Position numbers and translations under genes: made by a program
Assembly (NCBI GenBank): GCA_947462425.1
Contig: CANHPI010000171.1
Coordinates: 1 to 6,403, forward strand
DNA length: 6,403 nucleotides
Direction: 5' to 3'
Source of the DNA: Bacteroidota bacterium
Lineage (GTDB): Bacteria; Bacteroidota; Bacteroidia; B-17B0; B-17BO
Shown here: positions 4,018-6,403 of the stretch, one piece after another
Layout: each line of letters begins with the position of its first letter
Numbering within the stretch: the first letter of the stretch is position 1
Notes under the pieces: model-generated
Databases searched by the model: none
What the model was told of the DNA's origin: nothing
Seen by the model: only the letters and a program-made list of their open reading frames with translations

Positions 4018-4869
4018 ATGTCAAATACAAATACATTCAACGAATTATTAGAATCTGGTGCTCATTTTGGTCACTTGAAAAGAAAATGGAATCCAGCAAT
4101 GGCTCCTTATATTTATGCCGAAAAAAATGGTATTCATATTATTGATTTAAACAAAACGGTAGCAAAAATTGATGAGGCAGCAGCAGCATTAAAGCAAATT
4201 GCTCGTTCTGGTAAAAAAATATTATTCGTAGCTACAAAAAAACAAGCTAAAGATATTGTTGCAGAAAAAGTAAAGGCAGTAAATATGCCTTATGTAACTG
4301 AGCGTTGGCCAGGTGGTATGTTAACTAACTTTGCAACTATTCGTAAAGCAGTTCGTAAGATGTCGCAAATTGACAAAATGGCAACTGACGGAACATTTGA
4401 TAATATTTCTAAAAAAGAAAAATTACAAATTACTCGTGAGCGTGCTAAATTAGAAACAAACTTAGGTTCTGTAGCAGATTTAACTCGTTTACCTTCAGCT
4501 TTATTTATTGTTGATATTTCTAAAGAACATATCGCGGTAGCAGAGGCAAAACGTTTAAACATACCAACTTTTGCTATTGTTGATACTAACTCTAACCCTA
4601 ATTTTGTTGATTACGCAATTCCAGCTAACGATGATGCTTCAACTTCTGTTGCTTACATCGTAGACTTAATGTGTAAAGCAATTAACGAAGGTTTAGGCGA
4701 TCGTAAAATGGATAAAGAAGCTAATGCAGCTGAAGAAAAAGAAGGCGGAAGCTCTAAAGATGAAGCAGAAGAATTAGCAGCAGGATTAAATATTAAAGGT
4801 GCTAAATCTGATGATGAAGAAGGTGCTCGTAAACCATCGGCTCGTAAAAGAACAACAGCGAAAAAATAA
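4018..4869 (+). CDS. rpsB: 30S ribosomal protein S2
   Basis: 283 residues; S2 joins late on the small subunit and helps hold S1, important in Bacteroidota, where initiation depends little on Shine-Dalgarno pairing. Seen: ELLESGAHFGHLKRKWNPAM (9-28), KNGIHIIDL (36-44), VTERWPGGMLTNF (93-105), LPSALFIVDISKEHIAVAEA (158-177) and IPTFAIVDTNSNP (182-194). The core ends near residue 230. A 50-residue tail follows, first acidic (EEKEGGSSKDEAEELAA), then basic (RKPSARKRTTAKK). Such tails are common in this phylum and low in complexity. The gene lies 23 bp after rpsI, with no promoter between, and ends before a strong terminator. Confidence 0.97.
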   Translation: MSNTNTFNELLESGAHFGHLKRKWNPAMAPYIYAEKNGIHIIDLNKTVAKIDEAAAALKQIARSGKKILFVATKKQAKDIVAEKVKAVNMPYVTERWPGGMLTNFATIRKAVRKMSQIDKMATDGTFDNISKKEKLQITRERAKLETNLGSVADLTRLPSALFIVDISKEHIAVAEAKRLNIPTFAIVDTNSNPNFVDYAIPANDDASTSVAYIVDLMCKAINEGLGDRKMDKEANAAEEKEGGSSKDEAEELAAGLNIKGAKSDDEEGARKPSARKRTTAKK

Positions 4870-4889
4870 TTTTTCACTACTATAATTTT

Positions 4890-4925
4890 AACGGCCGTTC
4901 CTAATCAGGGAAGGCCGTTTTTTTT
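4890..4925 (+). terminator. Rho-independent terminator between rpsB and tsf
   Basis: AACGGCC-(G)-TTCC (4890-4901) pairs with GGAA-GGCCGTT (4909-4919) to give an 11-bp stem with one bulged G and a 7-nt loop, followed by eight Ts (4918-4925). It begins 20 bp after the rpsB stop. It should end most of the rplM-rpsI-rpsB transcript. Confidence 0.85.
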
Positions 4926-4960
4926 AAACAAATTTTAATTAATACATAAAAAATAAAAAA

Positions 4961-5785
4961 ATGGCAGTTACAGCACAAGAAGTAAACAAATTACGTCAAC
5001 AAACCGGAGCAGGTATGATGGATTGTAAAAAAGCATTAGAAGAAAATAATGGTGATTTTGAACAAGCAGTAGATTACCTTCGTAAAAAAGGAGCTAAAGT
5101 TGCAGCAAATCGCGGGGACAGAGATTCTAAGGAAGGTGTAGTTTTAGCAAAAACATCAACAGATGGTAAAACAGGTATTTTAATTTGGATTAACTGCGAA
5201 ACTGATTTCGTAGCAATTAATGCAGATTTTATCGCATTCGCAAATTCTATTGCTGATATAGCATTAGCAAAAAATGCAAAAACTAAAGAAGAGATTTTAA
5301 CTTTACCATATAACAACGACATTACAGTTGGTGATAAATTTATGGAGCAAGTTGGTAAAATTGGTGAGAAAATTGAAATTGGATATTACGAAGTTATTAC
5401 TGCTGAAAAAGTATCTGCATACATTCACCCAGGAAACCGTGTTTCTGTAATTGTTGGATTTAATAAAGAAGTGGCTGATGAAGTTGGAAGAAACGTAGCA
5501 ATGCAAGCAGCAGCTATGGCTCCAGTTGCATTAGATAAAGAAGGTGTAACTCCTGCTATGTTAGAAAGAGAATTAGAAATTGCTCGTGAAGTAATTCGTG
5601 CAGAAGGTAAACCAGAGGATATGGTTGAAAAAATTGCTCAAGGGAAAATTGCTAAATTTTACAAAGAATCAACTTTATTAAATCAAGAGTTTATTAAAGA
5701 TAACAAAATGACAGTAGCTCAATATTTACAAAGTGTAGATAAAGGATTAACTGCAACAGCGTTTAAACGTTACGCATTATCTTAA
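4961..5785 (+). CDS. tsf: Translation elongation factor Ts
   Basis: 274 residues; EF-Ts releases GDP from EF-Tu in the cytoplasm so it can be reloaded with GTP. Seen: an N-terminal UBA-like domain with LRQQTGAGMMDCKKAL (11-26) and AVDYLRKKG (36-44), the TDFV motif that enters EF-Tu (81-84, in CETDFVAIN), a dimerisation-type core with HPGNRVSVIVGF (156-167) and MQAAAMAP (181-188), and the end FKRYALS. Length fits the family. An A-rich stretch (AAAAAATAAAAAA) precedes the ATG, typical of Bacteroidota initiation regions. It follows rpsB after 91 bp but across a strong terminator. No TAnnTTTG box is visible in the gap, so either read-through or an atypical promoter supplies it. Confidence 0.97.
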   Translation: MAVTAQEVNKLRQQTGAGMMDCKKALEENNGDFEQAVDYLRKKGAKVAANRGDRDSKEGVVLAKTSTDGKTGILIWINCETDFVAINADFIAFANSIADIALAKNAKTKEEILTLPYNNDITVGDKFMEQVGKIGEKIEIGYYEVITAEKVSAYIHPGNRVSVIVGFNKEVADEVGRNVAMQAAAMAPVALDKEGVTPAMLERELEIAREVIRAEGKPEDMVEKIAQGKIAKFYKESTLLNQEFIKDNKMTVAQYLQSVDKGLTATAFKRYALS

Positions 5786-5793
5786 TTTTATTT

Positions 5794-5824
5794 AAATCCC
5801 GAATTTTTATTCGGGATTTTTTTT
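5794..5824 (+). terminator. Rho-independent terminator after tsf
   Basis: AAATCCCGAAT (5794-5804) and ATTCGGGATTT (5809-5819) form a perfect 11-bp stem with a TTTT loop and an eight-T run (5817-5824). It starts 8 bp after the tsf stop and separates tsf from pyrH. Confidence 0.88.
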
Positions 5825-5864
5825 GTTCTTTTTTTTCCTTATGATTTAAAAGAGATAGAACTAA

Positions 5865-6403
<539 letters not shown>

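Noticed and set aside
3918..4145. 75-codon plus-strand open frame
   Set aside because: It is out of frame across the end of rpsI and start of rpsB, both certain genes.
4290..5506. Minus-strand open frames at 4290-4562, 4653-4877, 5074-5322 and 5303-5506
   Set aside because: All are antisense to rpsB or tsf with no independent support.

Overview
The window looks like chromosomal DNA of a low-GC member of the Bacteroidota (Flavobacteriia/Cytophagia-like). Three things point there. The order rplM-rpsI-rpsB-tsf-pyrH is typical of the phylum. Several genes are preceded by the phylum's promoter signature (TTTG at -33, TAnnTTTG at -7). The left-hand proteins belong to types I associate with Bacteroidota.

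Layout. Positions 1-1321 (minus strand) hold a compact three-gene unit, transcribed right to left: a 249-residue conserved protein of unknown function, a DUF5675-like protein, and a small membrane protein cut by the window edge. The gaps are 2 bp and then an ATGA overlap. A 66-residue probable DNA-binding protein (1585-1785, +) is divergent from them. Both directions have a good -7 box, and a perfect 8-bp-arm palindrome sits on the predicted start of the regulator transcript.

Positions 1786-2352 are gene-poor but rich in structure: an AT-rich terminator; two tandem copies of GGTGGCATT; a fragment matching the 3' end of tRNA-Asp (1967-1980); a strong terminator hairpin; two tandem copies of GGGGGAACA; two palindromes sharing AATCGGAA-N3-TTCCGATT; and a 25-codon broken reading frame. 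I read the tRNA fragment with its flanking repeats as a tyrosine-recombinase attachment site. It would be the right end of an integrated element whose cargo is the left-hand gene cluster. The matching intact tRNA-Asp and the integrase would then lie left of the window.

Positions 2353-2973 (minus) encode a SatD-like protein. Positions 3103-6403 (+) are housekeeping: rplM (GTG start), rpsI, rpsB, a terminator, tsf, a second terminator, and the first 162 codons of pyrH. The first four make ribosomal proteins and the elongation factor that recycles EF-Tu; pyrH makes UMP kinase. The most novel material is the left-hand cassette with its attachment-site remnant and operator-like palindromes.
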